A stretch of 64,000 bases of DNA from Blastocladiella emersonii ATCC 22665 (taxonomy: Eukaryota > Blastocladiomycota > Blastocladiomycetes > Blastocladiales > Blastocladiaceae): the NCBI GenBank assembly GCA_025594325.1, contig JANHCV010000003.1:186001-250000 (forward strand), in the 5' to 3' direction. Shown here one piece after another: positions 52,392 to 64,000 of the stretch. Each line of letters opens with the position of its first letter. Position 1 is the first letter of the stretch. The notes under the pieces were generated by a model, which did not search any database, was not told the DNA's origin, and saw only the letters and a list, made by a program, of their open reading frames with translations. The translations under genes were made by a program, and so were the position numbers.

Positions 52392-54576
52392 TCACGCACC
52401 CGCCGGCGGTGGTGTTGGCGGAGGCCCGACGGCAGCCGTGGCCGTCGCGATGGCGACCCGCGGCTCGCCGGCCCCGCTCCCGCCGCCCACCACCTCCTCG
52501 GCCGTGGTGCTGTTCTTGAGCTGGCTGCGCAGCTTGCCCCACACCATGCCGCCCATGGCGCTGAAGCTGGCAGACGGCCGGTGCGAGAGCCTGCGCGGGG
52601 ACGGCGTCGGCGCCGCCGTCGCGATCGCCGCGGCCGCGCCGAGCGGGTCTCCGCCTGCGTTCGCTGCCGGTGCGGCGGCGGGCTCCTCCTCGACATCACT
52701 CGCGTTCCCGCTCCCGCCGCCGAGGGCGGACGACCACGACCACGAGCTGAGACTGCGCGACCGGCCGTGCGAGTGCAGGGTATCCGAGGACCGCTTGTGC
52801 TCGATGCCCGCTGCGGCAGCGGCGGCCGACGCCGGGTTGACGGAGCTGCTGACGCGGCGCATGGCGACGGCCATCCAGTGGTTGACGGCGGCCTCAACGA
52901 CACCCGGCGCGTCCGCGTCGTTCTGCGGTGACGGCGGGTTGTTCCCGACGAGCGCGATGCGGTACGTGCTCGCGAGCAGGGTGTCGAGGTCCGCGCTGGG
53001 CGGCTGCTGGAGGAGGAGGAGCGCCTCGTCGAACGCGAGCCGCAGCAAGGCGTCGCGGTGCTCGAGGACCATGGCGACCATGAAGTCGGGGAGGAACATG
53101 CCGTGGCGGGTCGCGTGGACGGCGGTATCGGCGGTATCGGTGGACCACGCGCCGGTCCCGACGAGCAGGGCGTCGGCGAGCGGGTCGAGCGCGGTGCCCG
53201 ACAGGGACCGGCGCAGGTCCGACGCCTCGTTGCGGCCGCGGTTGCGCGCGGCGACGCGGTCGGCGAACAGCGAGTCCCACAGGCGCAGCAGGTCCGGGAC
53301 GGTGAACTCTTGCGCGCACAGGCACGTGAACCATTTGAACGAGAAGAAGGCGGGTTCGAGGCCTTTGCTGGTCTACGCGGCGCGGGGTGAGCGGGTGTTG
53401 GCGAGGGTGCGCTGACGGGTTGAGGCGAGAGAAACGGACCAGGTGCTTCATGAGCGGCGGATCGACGCGGGCGAGCCGCGCGCCGAGCTTCTCCATGGCG
53501 CTGTGGATGCCCATGGCGTCGGCGTCCATGGAGTCGATGAAGAAATCCTATAACGGGGCGCGCGGGTCAGCACACACACGAAGCGCGCGCAGCAGCAGGG
53601 GCAGGCAGCGTACCCGGTAATCGGTCATGATCTCGTGGAACAAGAAGAACGTGTCCGACTCGGCGTGCGCTACACTTATTGCGTCAGCCTCACTCCTACC
53701 CCACTCCCGCCGACCAAAAAGCGCGTACCCTTGCCGTCAAAGTCGTCGTCGTTGGCGAGGAGATAGTAGATGGGGAACACGACGTGGTTCATGCCCTGGA
53801 TGTACCCGATACCGGGATTCAGCTTGGCGAACACGTACAGGATGCGCTCCACGGCGAGAAAGTTTTTGTCGAAGGCCTCGGTCGACCGCAGGAACGCGCG
53901 GCGCGACGGCAGCGCGGAGCCGGGGAGCTCGAACACCTGCGCGTGGAAAAAGGACCTAGTCGGGACGGGTCAGTGGAGGAAGAGGATGGTGGTGGGGCGA
54001 AGGGCGTCGGCGCGTACATGGACGGCATGGTCCGCCTCACATCCTTGTCGATGGTATCGAGCAGGTCGCGGTCGAGCGTCGACTCGATGCGGTGCTCGGG
54101 CCCGGGCACGGGCGACGCCGGGTTGAGGAGCGGGTCCTTTGGCGGGACCGGCGGTGGTGGTGGTAGTGGCTCATCGGCGGCGGCGGCGGCGGCGCTGAGC
54201 GGGTCCAGCACGTCGGACGCGGCCGTGGTCCCGGACAACGTCTCGCTCGCGGCGGACGAGGTAGGCGACGCGGGCGCGGAGCACAGGTCGTCGACGAACC
54301 CGCGGTAGATCTGGCGTTTCGCAGCGAGCAGCGTGTCCCACTTGGCCGTGTCGGACGGCAGGTAGTTGAGGAGCAGCTTCCAGCACCGCTGGCGGATGCC
54401 CTTGGTCTCGGGAATCCCGCGGTAGCACAGGCGGCGCAGGCGCTCAAAGTCGATGACGCCCGACTTGGGGTGCAGGACGTGCTCGAAGAGCGCTACGCTG
54501 TGGCGGTCCCGATCAGCTCGCCGCGCGCGGTGGTGGGATGCCGAGAGGCGGCGTACCGCTCCTTGTACGTCGCCAT
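52392..54576 (-). CDS. TBC1D13-like Rab GTPase-activating protein
   Basis: It accelerates GTP hydrolysis by a Rab (Rab35 is the known target of animal TBC1D13) on endosomal or plasma-membrane traffic. ATG 54576 (MATYKER) joins through a GTACGC...CCACAG intron to VALFEHVLHPKSGVIDFERL and IRQRCWKLLLNYLP. The catalytic Arg finger lies in IDKDVRRT (IxxDxxR). The next intron gives PSMSFFHAQVFELP. The Gln finger is in GIGYIQGMNHVVFP. Then come AESDTFFLFHEIM and FFSFKWFTCLCAQEFTVPDL, all typical of TBC1D13. The middle contains a Pro/Ala-rich insert of about 50 residues. The C-terminal ~200 residues are Ser/Ala-rich and not conserved. Stop is TGA at 52392-52394. Both catalytic fingers are present, so it should be active. 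Confidence 0.88.
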
Positions 54577-55180
54577 CGTCGTCTTCGTCGTCGCGCGCGA
54601 TGGTTGGCGTGCCCGAGAGCGGAGCGAGGGTTACGGCGACGGCGCAATGGACGCAGTGGAGGTGTGTGCGATCTGGCCGCGCGCTGACGGGTGGTGGGTC
54701 CGAGTCGCGTGCGGGCCAGCGAAAAGATGATGCGTCAAGTGTCGATATCGTAGTGCGTTGCGTAGCAATGAGGGGGGTGGGCGATGGGAGCGGGGAAGGG
54801 AGCGGCGCGGCGGTCGCTGATCTGAGCGGAACGCGCGGCGCGGTGGCTCAGAGCACGCCGGTGCGCCGCCTCGCGTTGGACATGCCCGCTCGCCGTTCTC
54901 GCTGGGGAAAGCCTTTGGGAGCACTAAAACTTGACGACAGCATTATGTGTGACCGTGCGTACAACATCGCTGCAATCGCCGGCAAAAAGCCGTGCAACCT
55001 TCCCCATACCAACGGCTCACGTGACCCCAGCTGGCCAGCGATACACCTCGCGTCCCACACCGCGCCGCCACGGCCGCCGCCGCGCCTCGACGCCACCACC
55101 TGCCTGCCCATCGATCACCCTGACCGTGTCGGTAAACCACGTAGCGCTACGAATCAACCACCACCACTCTACGCATCGCC
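54577..55180. promoter_or_regulatory. Divergent promoter region (TBC / LLP genes)
   Basis: About 600 bp between the ATGs of two divergent genes. No supported gene lies here. An A+T-richer patch around 54915-54965 includes ACTAAAACTTGACGAC. No TATA box at a convincing distance is seen for either gene. Confidence 0.4.
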
Positions 55181-55759
55181 ATGGCCAAGTCTATCCGCTC
55201 CAAGTCGAAGCGGTGAGTTTGCCACCCCACCGCGCCCCCATCGCGAGGCCCTCATGAACTGAACCCTTCCCTTTCTTAGCAAGTTCCGCGCCATCAAGCG
55301 CCAGCAGATCTTCGGCCCCGCCGAGGAGAAGCGCCTCGGCCGCCTGGTGCACCGGCTGCACGCCGGGTCCAAGGTGGTCAGCGTGCCGGAGCCCGAGCCG
55401 CTGCCCAAGATGTTCTCGTTCAGCTTCAAGGAGGCGCTGCTCGACGCCCCCGCGCGCGCCCGCGAGGAGGCCGCGCGCGCCGCCAAGATGGACGAGGACG
55501 ACACCACCGAGAACACGACCTACGGCGACGCCGAGTCCGCGGCCGCCGCGGCGAGCGGAATGGATGTCGATGGTGCGCTACGCTTGTTTCGCGTCAGCGG
55601 CATGATCCGCTCACACTCTCGTGCCCGCCCGTGTGTAGCCAAGAAGGCCGGCCCCTCGCGGCCAAAGTCCAAGAAGAAGCTGGTCATCGGGTCCAAGTCC
55701 TCGGGCACGCTCGTCGTGCGCAAGACCAAGCGCGGCAAGCTGACCACCTTCAAGTGGTA
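55181..55759 (+). CDS. LLP-type nucleolar protein (DUF2423)
   Basis: ATG 55181 begins MAKSIRSKSKR, the signature of the LLP/DUF2423 family (yeast YBL028C, animal LLPH), small basic nucleolar proteins tied to ribosome assembly. Exon 1 ends after SKR with GTGAGT. Exon 2 (KFRAIKRQQIFGPAEEKRLG) holds the basic N-domain, a conserved middle (LPKMFSFSFKEALLDAP) and an acidic run. A third exon, joined at VD to KKAGPSRPKSKKKLVIGSK, ends LTTFKW and TAG at 55757-55759. The total is about 148 residues, within the family range. It converges on Sec24. Confidence 0.82.
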
Positions 55760-56030
55760 GATCATCACCTTCTCCCCTCCTCTGCTCATTCTTCATATAC
55801 GTGTAACATAGTACTGGCTATTCCATCCTTCTTGGCTCGCAACAATGGGAGGATTCTTCATGTGATATGGGGAAAACGAGAGAACAGAAAGCGGCACAAA
55901 AACCTCGCCCTCCTCGGCGATCAGCGCGACATGGCCGTGGCGTACGCGGACGTTACGGCTGCCCCCGAATCTACACACGCGCGCCGCGCGGACGTCAGCC
56001 AACCCACCCCCCAAGACACCCGCGCGTCGA

Positions 56031-59000
56031 TCAAGAAGACGTACTACGCACCTCGGCGTGGATCTGGCGGTGCACGTACACCAAAAAGTCGACGTAGCTC
56101 ATAGCCTCGTGGTTCTTATCCTCGGCCATGTGCGCGAGGAACTCGAGCTCGACCTGGTCGACGCCCTGGCGGACGATCTGGACGCTGAGGTGCCGGTGGT
56201 ACCGGGTCGCGATATCGGCGAGCAGCGCCTGGACGCGGCGCGACGCGGGCGTGTCGAGCGCGGGGAGGACGTGGGTGCGGAGGTCAATGGCCTCGAGCGC
56301 GGGCACACCCAGGATCTGCTGCACGAGGTCGGGCGCGATCTGGCGGCCGAGCCACAGCATGGCCATCTGGCCGTTCTCGAGCAGGTAACACCCGGCGGGG
56401 TCGAGCCGCTCGTACGACGCGCGCACGGGCTGCGGGTCGTTCTCGGCGTGGAGCGAGAAGACGCGCGGGTAGAGGAGCGGGACCGAGAGCGGGACGGCGA
56501 GGGACCGGAGCTCGCGCATGGCGGCGACGCGCACGTCGCTCGGCAGGTCGCCCGCCTTGAGGGCGCGGTGCTTGTGCAGGGCGAGCGTGCACAGCGGGAA
56601 CAGCTTGAAGGTCTCGGGCAGGATGAGCTGGCCGGGCGACGTCGACGACGCGCAGTTCTTGCGGTACGACGCCAGCACCTTGACGCACTTTTCCGTCAGC
56701 TGCGTGCGCACCGTGGCGAGCGGCTGCGTGAGCGCGGCCGAGCACGCCGATTTCGCCAAAAAGTTGACGGTCGTGTCGAGCTCGGCGAACCGGAACACGT
56801 TGCCGAGCAGCGTCGTGTTGGTGAGCGACAGGTTGTGCACGCGGATGCGCCGGTCGCCCGTCGCCGTCGTGTACAGGAGCGCGATCTGGATCGCCGACTC
56901 CTGCTTCTCGTCGAGCTTGGCGTCGTGCTTGAGGGCGATGGCAATGGCCTTGTCGGCGTCGATCCCCGCAATCTCGAGGTCCGTGTTGTCCTTGGTGAAA
57001 AAGTTGCCGAGGTGGTCGACGACGCGGAGCCCGTTGGACGTGCGGACGCGCATCATGGCGTTGTACCCGAACTGGCGGGTCAGGGACCGCAGCACGTCCG
57101 TGTGGAGGCGGGCGCCGTCGCGCTCGACGTGGAACTGCGGGTACATGGACGACTCGCCGCCCGTGTTGGTGGCGAGCTGCCCGATGGTCGCCACGTCCAT
57201 GTACGCGTACGGGAACAGGAACAGGTCAAAGCACACGCCGGCGTTGACGGCGGCCGTCGACAGCGTGCGGTAGAAGGGGTCCTGCGGCTGGAACAGCGCC
57301 TTCTCCTTGTCGGTGCCGTACAGCTTCGGGTCCTCGCGGTTCTTGAGGGTACCCGGGCCGAAAGTGGGGAGCGACGTGTGGAACATGAGCACGCGGCCAC
57401 CGCGGTCCTCGAGGTAGTTGACCACGGCCTGCGCGACCGCGCCGAACGCCGACTCGGCCGCGCGGTTCTCCCGGAACAGCGTCGGCAGCGCGTCGAGGAA
57501 CGACTCGATCACGGGGCGCGACTCGAACGGGTCCACCAGGAACCCCGTCGACAGCGGCACGAACGTGTCGTCGACGTCGGGGACCACGAGCATCTGGAAC
57601 TGGTCGAGCGAGGGCTGTTTTGGGCGCGAGTACCGAGTGAGCATCGTGAGTTGCGGCAGAAAACGCGTCGGAAACGTACGTGGAAGTTGTAAAAGTGGAC
57701 GGTGCGGTCGTACGTGAGGATACCGACCTGGGCGCCCTTAGGGATCCGCGCCTCGGACCCGTCGGAGAAGAGCCAGTCACGGACAATCTTGGCCATCTGG
57801 GCGAGGAGGCCGCTCTGGATCGCGTTCCACGACACGTCGATGGCGAGGATGAGGGCGACGGGCTTGGGCGGCTTGTTGATGAACTCCTTGCCGGCGACAA
57901 ACTCGACGGACCCGCACCGGAGCTCGGGCCGCTGCATGATATCGACGCGGCGGCCCGTCATGTCGAGGTTGCAGAAGTAATCGGCGGGGGTCTCGTTCTC
58001 GATGAAGCAGAAGTTGCACGTGAACTTGCGCCCTCCGTCGACAAACTGCATCATCGGGTTGATGTAGGCGCGGCACCGGCGGCACCGCACGGGCCCGGTC
58101 TCGCCGGGCTGCACCACCTCGATCTCGGCCTCGCCCGCCTCGAGCTCGGCGAGCGGCTGCACGATGCATCCGAGCGGCATCATGGACTGCGCGAGCAGGT
58201 CCTCGGTGCAGGGCACGTTGTAGGTGGTCATGCGCACGAACCGCGGCGACGCGTTGCCCTCGTCGAGCACGCGGAACCGCGTCGACGGCAGCGGCGGCAT
58301 CGCCTTGGAGCACGTGCGGTACGGCTCGGTCGCGTACGTCGCCTGGTCCTGCTCCTGCACGGCCACGGGGCTCGGGATCTGGTTCGGGTCGATCTTGGAT
58401 TTCGGCGGGGCGGGAGGCGCGCCGCCGCCCATGGAGTTGGCCAGGTTCGACTGGCTGCCGAACGACGGCGGCTGCGACAGCATACCGGGCTGCTGCGGCG
58501 GCGGCGGCTGGCCGTACATGGGCGGCGGCGGGCCCTGCTGTTGCTGCGGGGGCATGCCAGGCTGCTGCTGCTGCTGCTGCTGCTGGAACTGCATCTGGCC
58601 AAACTGGTTGGTCATCTGCTGCATGGCGTTGGGCGGCTGCTGCTGCTGCATCTGGTGGTGGGGCGGCATCCCGGGCGGCGCGCCGTTCATGCCCTGCTGC
58701 TGAGGCACGTACTGCTGCTGCTGCTGCTGCTGCTGCTGGACACCGCTGCCCTGGTGCTGCAGTGGCGGCGGGGTGGCCGAGTACGCCTGGGCCATCTGGT
58801 CGGGGTACATGCGGCGGCGGCCGGCGGCGGCGGGCGCGGGCGAGCCCGAGGCGCCGGGCGGCGGGGGAGCGGGACTCGCCGATCCGTAGGGACCGGGGGT
58901 ACCCGTCATGGGCGGCGGCGGGGTAGGCGCGGCGCCCGGCGGCGGCATGCCGGCGGCCATGGCCATGTTCGGGTGCGACATGTGCGCGGGGATGGCGTGC

Positions 59001-59338
59001 GGCGGCATGTTCTGGTTCGGGTGCTGCTGCGGCGGACCCTGTTGGGGCGGGCCGCCGGCGGCGGTCGGCGGGTACTGGTTGGAGGGCGCGTGCTGCATGA
59101 ACGAGGTCGGTTGCGGCGGCTGCGGGGGCGCGCCGTAGCCCGGCTGCTGCGGCTGAGTAGGCGGCATGCCTAGAGGAGCGCGAACGTGAGGGGATCAGCA
59201 CGACGCGTCGTTGTCGTCGATCGGCGCGCCAAGTAGTGCGCACAACACACCGTTCATGGGCGGCGGCGGAGCGCCCGGGTATCCCTGCTGCTGCGGCGGG
59301 GGCGGCTGGCCGTAGCCTTGCGGCTGGAAGGGCTGCAT
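56031..59338 (-). CDS. SEC24: COPII coat subunit Sec24
   Basis: Sec24 selects cargo for COPII vesicles at ER exit sites and pairs with Sec23. ATG 59338 (MQPFQPQGYGQPPPP) opens a Gln/Pro/Gly-rich N-terminal arm of about 270 residues. An intron near 59248-59170 joins MNG to MPPTQPQQPGYG. Then come the Sec24 motifs: a zinc finger (VRCRRCRAYINPMMQFVDGG with CNFC), the trunk strand VALILAIDVSWNAIQSG, VGILTYDRTVHFYNFH, and, after an intron at about 57678-57614, PSLDQFQMLVVPDVDDTFVP. The beta-sandwich, helical and gelsolin domains follow (CLDLF-like CFDLFLFPYAYMDVATIG, YPRVFSLHAENDP, YLLENGQMAMLWLGRQIAPD), ending near YVDFLVYVHRQIH and TGA at 56031-56033. Length is about 1,080 residues, normal for Sec24 with a long arm. 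Confidence 0.92.
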
Positions 59339-60645
59339 GGCGGCGGTGGTGGACGTGTGGCGCTAGCGTCCGCGGACGGCGAAGACACGCGCAACAGGGG
59401 TCGGTCGGCGGTGCGAGGGCGAGTGCGAGTCGCAGTCCTCGTCGCGGTCGTCGATCTCAGAGCCGGGAGCGAGGGAGCGACGGCGGGGCCGACATGAGCG
59501 GCGCCGGGCGTTTCGCGCTGTGGCGTTGGGCGCTCGCCGCGGAGAGAGGCTAAAGAACGCCAGCGTGGACGCGCCATGTGATCCCACCTGACGCGATAGC
59601 CTTTCTCGCGTCGCTCATCGGTGCGACCCGACTCGACAGCCGCGGCGTAGTGGCGCACCGAGCGACCACCATCGATGAGACCGCAGCATCCAGAGTCAGC
59701 CGAGCGGACCGATCATCAGCTCCGCCCGCATCGGAGCGAAAATAGGTCGGCCGCAGGCGACCCGCGCCACATGCGGGGGAAGGGGCACAAGCAATGATCT
59801 GCTTGATTGACGCGCGACTCAATTTGGCAGCGGGAGGCGAGGTCCAGCGACCAAGCCCTTCGAGGAGCACTGCGGAAGGCGCCGAGAAGCGGGCGGGAGC
59901 GTGTGGCGCAGGGGCGGCGGGAGGCGCGTGGTGGCGCATCTCGCGTGGCGTGACTCGTTGGAACATTTCTGGAAGTGGCCCCGCACGTGCTCGCGTCGGC
60001 GGGCGGCGCACACGTGGAGCTCCGGGCGGCCAATGGGGTGACGCGCCGGCCGCGTGGGCCCCGCGTGGAACTTTCTGGGAAGCGTTTCAGGAAGAACGGC
60101 GCCGCGCCCGCGTGACGCGCGCCCGACTCCCCTTGGGCAAGCGTCCAACGCGCCACCGATGAGGGCAGCCTCGTCGCCATCGTGCGGGGGGACGCGCGCC
60201 AAGACTCGATCTTCGTGGTCAAGGCGCTGAGCCTGGCGAGCTGGCTGGGCGCGGCGCGAAGCCTTGGCCAAGCGATCCGCCAACGCGATGGCGGGGCAAG
60301 AATAGATTGAAGCCTTGGCGACCGCGACCAATTTTCGCCGTGGCCATGGCTGTGGAGTCGCGCAGGCCATCGTGGCCATCGCGCCCGTCCGTCGGCACGG
60401 TCGGTCGGTCGCGTTCCGCGTCCACGTCTGGGTTAGTCATCGGCCGACGGCGGCGGGAGATGCGCGCGCAGTGATGGGAGACGCGTTGGCGCGAGGGGTC
60501 AGTGGTGGCCGAATTTTATGCGGGGCGGAGGCAAGCGGGATGGCCACGCGGGCGGCGCGGTGCGCGCGGAGCGCCTCGTGGCGGCTTCTTCACACGCTCT
60601 AGAGCAGTCCCCCGCCACCCGCCACCGACCGGAACGTGTTCCGCC
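59339..60645. promoter_or_regulatory. Divergent promoter region (SEC24 / bHLH) with heat-shock-element-like strings
   Basis: About 1.3 kb between divergent ATGs hold no supported gene. Two similar stretches, near 59961-59975 (GAACATTTCTGGAAG) and 60068-60096, contain GAAnnTTC or TTCnnGAA dyads typical of heat-shock factor sites, though the 5-bp register is not kept throughout. The segment 59900-60140 is otherwise very GC-rich. Confidence 0.35.
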
Positions 60646-62571
60646 ATGGATGGCGCCATGCCCGCCCCCGCCCCTCGCACCCCTCCCCCCGAGCTACAAA
60701 AGGCGCCCGCGCCCCCCGCCCGCCCGCCTGCGCTCTTCCAGAACATCCCCGCCACCTCCGACCTGTCCTGTACGTCTCCCTCCCGCCCTTCCACGCCCAC
60801 CGCCACTCGCGCCGCTCGTGCGCGTGCCATGCCCATCCCGATCTCGAGCGCCGCCGCCGTCCCAGCGCCCACTTCCGCGCCCCGTTCCGCGCCCCGTTCC
60901 GCGTACTGACCAATCCGGACTCTAGCCGCCGACGAAACCCTCCTGCCCTCACCCTCCATGGCCTCGCCTCCCCCCTCTGCTCGCCACTACGGCCACCATC
61001 ACCACCACGCGCACCCGCACCCGCACCCGCACCCGCACCCGCACCCGCTCCCGCGGCAGCCGCAGCACGCGCACTCGTTCCCGCCGCCCACCGCCGCCTC
61101 CCACCATCCCGCAGAACATCGCAGCCCCTCGGACCCGATCCCCTCGCCCACGGGCGGCTATCACCACCATCAGCCAACCTCGCACCCGCTCCCTCCTCCC
61201 ACGGTCGCCGTCACGCCCGCCGACCACCATCCGCACCACTACCACCCGTCGTCGCGCTCGCCTTCGCAGTCGCACTCGCACTCGCGCACATCGAGTTACC
61301 GCAGCAGCGACCCGTTCCCGCCGCCTGCCCCCGCCGCCGCTCCTGCTCCTACCGACGCGTCGGCCGCCAAGCCAGAGTACCCTCCCCCGATGCCGCAGCA
61401 GCAGCAGTCGCGCCCGTATCACGGCCACGGCCACCATGCGGCCCGCCACCACCACCACCACCACGGCCCGTCGCCGACGCACCTGATGCCTCCTTCGGCC
61501 GCCGAGTCGGACGCGGCCGGCCGCCTGCCGACGCCCAACGTGTCGCCGCTCGCCCCGCTGCCCGACGCGCCCGTCTCGTCCGACTACCACCACCACGCGT
61601 ACCAGCCCCCGCAGCAGCATCACCAGACGCGGCGCGGTTCCCACCACGACGCGGTGCCGCCGCTCGTGCCCGTGTCTCCCGCCTACGACGCCCACGCGCA
61701 CCCGCCGCACCCGCAATCGATCGCCCCCGCTGATCACGGCCGTCACCACGCGCACTACCGCCCTCAACAGCCGCAGGCGTACCACCACCCGCAGCAGCAG
61801 CAGCAGCAACCGGAGCAGTACTACCACCACCCGCCACCGCCGTCGCACCGCGCCTACGAGCCGCAGCCCCCGCACGAGTACGCGCACCATCACCACGCTG
61901 CAGGGTACCGCCAGCCGCCGCCGCCGCCGCCGGCCGCGTACTACGATTCGGCGCCGCACACGGGGTACGGCGCCAAGCGGTCCTCGGGCTCGCCGCCACC
62001 ACCACCACACCATCACCACCACCACCACGCGCCGCCCCCGCCGCCCGGTCCGCCGACGACGCTGCACGAGTTCACGGCGCTCGCCTCGGCCTCCTCAACC
62101 GCCTCGACCGCCGCGGCATCCAGCTCGGCGTCGAGCGCGGCGCGGAAAAAGTCCAAGCACCGCCGGCAGTCGCACATCCTAGCCGAGCAGCGGCGGCGCG
62201 AGAACATCAACGCCGGGTTCGACGCGCTGCGCGTGGCGCTGCGCAGCGACGCGTCGCAGGCGTCGGTCCTGCACCTCGCCGCGCGCCGTATCAAGGTGCT
62301 CGAGGACGCGCTGCTCGCCATCGCCGAGCAGCGGTGCGACGCGTGCGCGCCGTTCTTGCACGGGCTCAGCTTGCCGACCGAGAGCGAGCGCGAGGAGGCC
62401 GCGACGACCATGGCCGCCGTCAATGCCGCGGTCGCCACGGTCGCGGCCGTCACGGCGGCAACCGAAGACGCGGGACCGTTCTTGCGCGCGCCGCACCGCG
62501 CCGGCGGTGGCCAGCTCGAGGGGCTCCGGGATGATGTCGCGGAGCTCGGGAGCAATAGCTCCGTGGTCTGA
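60646..62571 (+). CDS. Histidine-rich bHLH transcription factor
   Basis: Exon 1 (60646-60769, MDGAMPAPAPRTPPPELQK) joins in frame through a GTACGT...CTCTAG intron to exon 2 at 60926 (ADETLLPSPSMASPPPS). The first ~380 residues are low-complexity His/Pro/Gln/Ala with many runs of 4-8 His. A bHLH domain follows near the C-terminus: basic region HILAEQRRRENINAGFDALR, with the His, Glu and Arg that read E-box bases, then a loop (SDASQASVL) and helix 2 (AARRIKVLEDALLAIAEQ). The spacing is normal. An Ala/Val-rich helix and a short acidic end follow, stop TGA 62569-62571. It should bind CACGTG-type E-boxes as a dimer. The His runs are common in transcription factors and may favour nuclear-speckle targeting or metal binding. 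Confidence 0.82.
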
Positions 62572-62824
62572 GTTGTTGGGTTGTGGGCCCGTTGTGGGCA
62601 CGTCGTAGTCGTAGTAGAAGTATATATCCATCCATTTTGCCCTTAGCAACCTGTCTGTGTGTGTGTGCGACCGATCCGACGGGGGACGTGAATCCGAGGC
62701 CCGCAGTGGTGGCGCAGCAGAGACGCGACGAGAAGCTGATGGACGCGCCGCGCCGCGCCATGTTCGAGAACGCGCCGCTTCTCGAACCCGTCGAGGAGGA
62801 CTAGAACACTCACGCATGTATAGA

Positions 62825-63894
62825 TCACCGAAGCGACATCGGCTCGTCGTCATCGCCCGCATCCTCGTCGTCATCGCTGTCGCCAAACCCAACGAAATCG
62901 GTGCTCCCGCCCAGGTCCTGGCCAAACTTCCACGCCACGTCGGCCGCGGGGGTTTCCGCGATGCTGTCGACAGCGGCGGCGGCGCGGTAGGTTGCCCGGC
63001 GCGTCTCTACATAGATCTAGGGAGTGAGTGGGGGTGATGGGGAGGAAGAGGGTGCGGGGAGGGCGTACCGCCGTGGAGGATGGCGGCGCGGCAGTAGGTC
63101 GAGATGCTGTGCTTGGCCGCGTCCTGGTTGGCGCCGAGCAGGCACGCGCTGGGTCGACGAACGGGTGAGCGACGGTCACGGATGAGCAAAGAGTGAGTAA
63201 AGCGTACAGGTTGACGACATCGAGCGGTCCGCGCGTCTCGAGGACCGACTTGGCGCCCGACGACAGGATCACGTTCTTGCCCTTGGACACGCGCAGCAGG
63301 TTGCTCGCGTTGGCGATCAGGTTGCGTTTCGCGGTGCTGTCTACACGCGCGTGAGCATACACGAGTCAATACACACGATCGAGCGGTTTCATACCATGAA
63401 AGTACCCTTGAAGGCGCCCGAGTAGCAAATCTCGAACACGATCCCACGGCGCACGGCCTCGCCGACGAGCGAGTGCTTAAAGTAAAAGGGCAGGCGCTGG
63501 GCGAGGTCGAGCGAGATGATGTCGCAGTCGACCTGCTGGCACGCGGCCATCCACGTCTTCTCGTTGGTCGGCGTGACCGCGAACAGGTCGTACTCTTGCA
63601 GGTGCGCGTTGGTCGAGTTCTGGACACGGGCGCGCAGGTCAGCGGACGGTTACTCGATCAGGATAGCAGACAACGAACCAGCGACGGAAGCTGCGACGGG
63701 TCGTCGAGCACGACCGTGAGCCGCTTGAGCTGGCGGATGGCTACGTTGCCGCGGCCCTGCGCGGTCATGACGAGGTGCGCATCGCCCGCCCACTCGGCGG
63801 GGTCCGCGAGCTGGATCGCCGACGCCAGGTTTGCGCCCAGCTTGCCGCGGACCGTCTGGTTGAAGGCCACGACGTGGTACCCGTCTACGCGGTT
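62825..63894 (-). CDS. RPP30: RNase P/MRP subunit p30 (RPP30), 5' end incomplete
   Basis: RPP30 is a TIM-barrel-like protein subunit of the RNases P and MRP that process tRNA and rRNA precursors. The first clear exon begins at 63894 after an acceptor (GCGTAG) with GYHVVAFNQTV and RQLKRLTVVLDDPSQLPSL. The next carries EYDLFAVTPTNEKTWMAACQ and VDCDIISLDLAQRLPFYFKH, then RGIVFEICYSGAFKG. Further exons give DSTAKRNLIANASNLLRVSK, GKNVILSSGAKSVLETRGPL and DAAKHSISTYCRAAILHGG, all diagnostic of RPP30. The last exon is an acidic tail ending in DEPMSLR and TGA 62827-62825. A short earlier exon may lie at about 63978-64000, joined by a GTCCGT...CGTAG intron. The true start is outside the window. Confidence 0.88.
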
Positions 63895-64000
63895 GGCCGA
63901 TCGATGGGATCAGCGCGATGGTCGATACCGGACGGCTCGGTTGGTTTGTCATGTGCCTCCCAGTCGAGACAACGGACGCGGTGCGACATGCATGTCTCCC

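Noticed and set aside
59794-60162. Small gene in the SEC24/bHLH spacer
   Set aside because: Open frames exist on both strands but none shows protein-like composition or splice support.

Overview
The window is nuclear DNA from a very GC-rich eukaryote with compact genes. Most genes have short introns of about 55-75 nt that usually start GTACG and end TAG or CAG. Katanin p80 and a CFAP210-like axonemal coiled-coil protein point to a lineage that builds a motile flagellum. The oligopeptide transporter and the type of retroelement and helicase fit fungi. My best guess is a zoosporic, early-diverging fungus (Blastocladiomycota- or chytrid-like). This is an inference from gene content; no rRNA marker is present.

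Layout. Bases 1-28,016 are a gene-dense housekeeping block: the last exon of an unknown gene; an oligopeptide transporter (OPT) gene with two in-frame TAG codons; katanin p80; a KEN-box protein; a BSD-domain protein; a membrane RING-H2 protein; an ACE-like M2 peptidase; a CFAP210-like protein; a small membrane protein; exocyst Sec6; and an M1 aminopeptidase with a 9-nt microexon. Bases 28,017-49,650 are an accessory, transposon-rich island. It holds a broken PIF1/Helitron-type helicase, two decayed copies of an unrecognised minus-strand gene, three gag-protease loci without reverse transcriptase, two full-length ~0.6 kb LTRs in direct orientation, one inverted LTR fragment, and a remnant of an integrase GPY/F tail. 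Bases 49,826-64,000 return to housekeeping genes: UTP15, a TBC1D13-like RabGAP, an LLP-type nucleolar protein, Sec24, a histidine-rich bHLH factor, and the RNase P/MRP subunit RPP30, which is partial at the window edge.

How the genes relate. Several encode vesicle-traffic machinery (Sec24 for COPII, Sec6 for exocyst, TBC1D13-like RabGAP). Others serve RNA biogenesis (UTP15, LLP, RPP30) or microtubules and flagella (katanin p80, CFAP210-like). They are arranged as divergent pairs with shared promoters (KEN-box/BSD, RING/ACE, Sec6/M1, TBC/LLP, Sec24/bHLH) and as tight convergent pairs (BSD/RING 55 bp apart; small membrane protein/Sec6 31 bp apart).

The most unusual content is the retroelement island, where LTR units carry gag and an altered protease but no pol, and the predicted 9-nt microexon that completes the M1 zinc site. 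Exon joins were worked out by hand from splice signals, frame and family motifs and have not been confirmed by transcripts.
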